Below are positions 62,817 to 64,000 of a stretch of 64,000 nt of DNA, piece after piece. The stretch comes from Rhizobium sp. RU33A. GTDB lineage: Bacteria; Pseudomonadota; Alphaproteobacteria; Rhizobiales; Rhizobiaceae. The notes beneath the pieces are model-generated. The model was not told the DNA's origin. It worked only from the letters and a program-made list of their open reading frames with translations, and ran no database searches. Position numbers and translations under genes: made by a program. How positions within the stretch are numbered: position 1 is the first letter of the stretch; every line of letters begins with the position of its first letter. The stretch is taken from contig NZ_FTMQ01000001.1 of the NCBI RefSeq assembly GCF_900156055.1, forward strand, positions 868,001 to 932,000, read 5' to 3'.

Positions 62817-63938
62817 ATGCCCCTGACCGACATGCCCGATTTCGCCGGCACCATCCTGCAGGAATTCGTCTCGCGCGGCACGACCCGCGTCGACACGCCC
62901 GTAATCCAGCCAGCCGCCCCCTTCCTCGATATGGCGGGTGAAGACCTGCGTCGGCGCATCTTCCTAACCGAAAACGAGCGCGGCGAAAGCCTCTGCCTGC
63001 GCCCGGAATTCACCATCCCCGTCTGCCTGCGCCACATCGAAACCGCGACCGGCACGCCGAAGCGCTATGCCTATCTCGGTGAAGTCTTCCGCCAGCGTCG
63101 CGAAGGCCCGCAGGAATTCTATCAGGCCGGCATCGAGGACCTCGGTGACATCGCCGTCGCCGCCTCGGATGCCCGCGCGATTTCAGACAGCGTCGCGATC
63201 CTCACTCGTCTGCTGCCGACCAAGCCGCTGGTGGTCACGCTCGGCGATCAGTCCGTGTTCGAAGCCGTGGTCAAGGCTCTCGGCCTGCCGGCCGGCTGGC
63301 AGAAGCGCCTGATCCAGGCCTTTGGCAATCCCGATCAGATCGACCAGCTCCTGCGCCGGCTGGCCACCCCGACGCCGGTTCCAGGGCTGGACCCAGAGGT
63401 TTCCGCCTTGCTCGCAAGCGGCGACCAGAACGCCCTGATCGCCCATATCGATGCGACCATGCAGGAAACCGGCTATCTCACCAATGCCAGCCGCACGCCC
63501 GCCGAGATCGCCCGCCGCCTGAAGGAGAAGCTGGAGCTCTCGGAGACGCGGCTCGATGGTGCGGCCCTGCTGCTGCTGCGCGAATTCCTCTCGCTCGAGC
63601 TGCCGCTTGGCGATGCCTCGGCAGCCCTTGCCGGCTTTGCCGATGCGGCGGGCCTGAAGCTTGGATCAGCTCTCACCCGTTTCGACGAGCGCGTCGCAGC
63701 GCTTGCCAGCACCGGCGTCGATCTCGACCTGATCACCTACCGCGCCGCCTTCGGTCGTCCGCTGGATTACTACACTGGCCTCGTCTTCGAGGTGGCGGTG
63801 AAGGGCAAGCCCGCAGTCCTCGCCGGTGGCGGTCGTTTCGACCGGCTGCTGACGCTGCTTGGCGCCGAGACACATATCCCGGCTGTCGGTTTCTCGCTCT
63901 GGCTGGATCGCATCGAAACTGAAAGGAGCGCGTCATGA
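62817..63938 (+). CDS. hisZ: ATP phosphoribosyltransferase regulatory subunit HisZ
   Basis: A 373-residue HisS-like paralogue without tRNA synthetase activity that serves as the regulatory subunit of short-form HisG, first enzyme of histidine synthesis. It shows LCLRPEFTIPVCLRHIETAT, YLGEVFRQRREGPQEFYQAG and AGGGRFDRLLTLLGAETHIP near the end. It lacks the C-terminal anticodon domain, as expected. ATG 62817 is chosen; 62832 is possible. Its stop overlaps the hisG start (ATGA), so both subunits are co-translated. Confidence 0.93.
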   Translation: MPLTDMPDFAGTILQEFVSRGTTRVDTPVIQPAAPFLDMAGEDLRRRIFLTENERGESLCLRPEFTIPVCLRHIETATGTPKRYAYLGEVFRQRREGPQEFYQAGIEDLGDIAVAASDARAISDSVAILTRLLPTKPLVVTLGDQSVFEAVVKALGLPAGWQKRLIQAFGNPDQIDQLLRRLATPTPVPGLDPEVSALLASGDQNALIAHIDATMQETGYLTNASRTPAEIARRLKEKLELSETRLDGAALLLLREFLSLELPLGDASAALAGFADAAGLKLGSALTRFDERVAALASTGVDLDLITYRAAFGRPLDYYTGLVFEVAVKGKPAVLAGGGRFDRLLTLLGAETHIPAVGFSLWLDRIETERSAS

Positions 63939-64000
63939 CCATCACCATCGGTCTGCCTTCCAAGGGCCGCATGAAGGATGATGCCTCCGCCATCTTCGAA
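63935..64000 (+). CDS. hisG: ATP phosphoribosyltransferase HisG (partial, cut by window end)
   Basis: The first 22 codons are present, reading MTITIGLPSKGRMKDDASAI. The GLPSKGRM opening matches the short-form HisG catalytic subunit that works with HisZ. It overlaps hisZ by four bases. The rest lies outside the window. Confidence 0.9.
   Translation, partial: MTITIGLPSKGRMKDDASAIFE

Overview
The window is high-GC alphaproteobacterial DNA, most likely from the Rhizobiaceae (Rhizobium/Agrobacterium group). The evidence is the mannosylfructose pair mfpsA-mfppA known from Agrobacterium, the plant-type glutamate-cysteine ligase, the F1-ATPase inhibitor zeta (DUF1476), the ppx-rlmE pair, DUF1127/DUF1488/DUF3422/DUF6880 proteins and rhizobial-style palindromic intergenic elements. 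No species call is possible from the sequence alone.

Left part, about 1-15.9 kb: accessory DNA. A DUF1349 gene and a degraded stretch lead into a run of small, tightly packed or overlapping ORFs (1642-3340). These precede a three-gene glycan operon: a GT4 glycosyltransferase with a C-terminal alpha-barrel domain, a GH130 glycoside phosphorylase-like protein and an AGE-family epimerase. A diverged repeat (85% identity over 74 columns) sits on both sides of this block (1242-1314 and 8474-8547). Next comes a tripartite tricarboxylate transport module: a PrpF/GalD-type isomerase, a TctA-TctB fusion and TctC on the minus strand, with TctD-TctE on the plus strand. The module ends at a decayed tyrosine-integrase gene directly beside tRNA-Gln(CTG). 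A 20-bp sequence at 8401-8420 matches the tRNA 3' end at 17 of 20 positions in the same orientation, so 8.4-15.9 kb may be an old tRNA-integrated island.

Middle part, 16-39 kb: mostly chromosomal housekeeping. ppx and rlmE are followed by a VOC protein, a DHA2 efflux pump, an exported metallo-beta-lactamase-fold protein, inhibitor zeta, guaB, small membrane proteins, a dienelactone hydrolase, adhP, a patatin, TetR and LysR regulators, a DUF1127 protein, a chemoreceptor ending in a CheR-type pentapeptide, a DUF937 protein, gshA, rsmE, a PiT phosphate transporter and a NUDIX hydrolase. Several genes end in clear terminator hairpins.

Right part, 39.6-64 kb: mfpsA-mfppA (mannosylfructose synthesis) lie downstream of a GntR-lutA-lutB-lutC lactate oxidation operon. 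Then come DUF3422, a HicAB pair, DUF6880, and a LysR gene divergent from glcD-glcE-(membrane protein)-glcF (glycolate oxidase). Two L,D-transpeptidases, tag, a HAD hydrolase, a DUF305 protein and uncharacterised genes follow. The window ends in hisS-hisZ-hisG, where hisG is cut off. hisS carries a central segment of about 450 bp with lower GC and different codon use from its flanks.

The most interesting regions are the small-ORF plus GT4/GH130/AGE cluster between diverged repeats, the tRNA-Gln island with its integrase relic, and the mosaic hisS. No CRISPR array, rRNA operon, intact IS element or complete prophage was seen.
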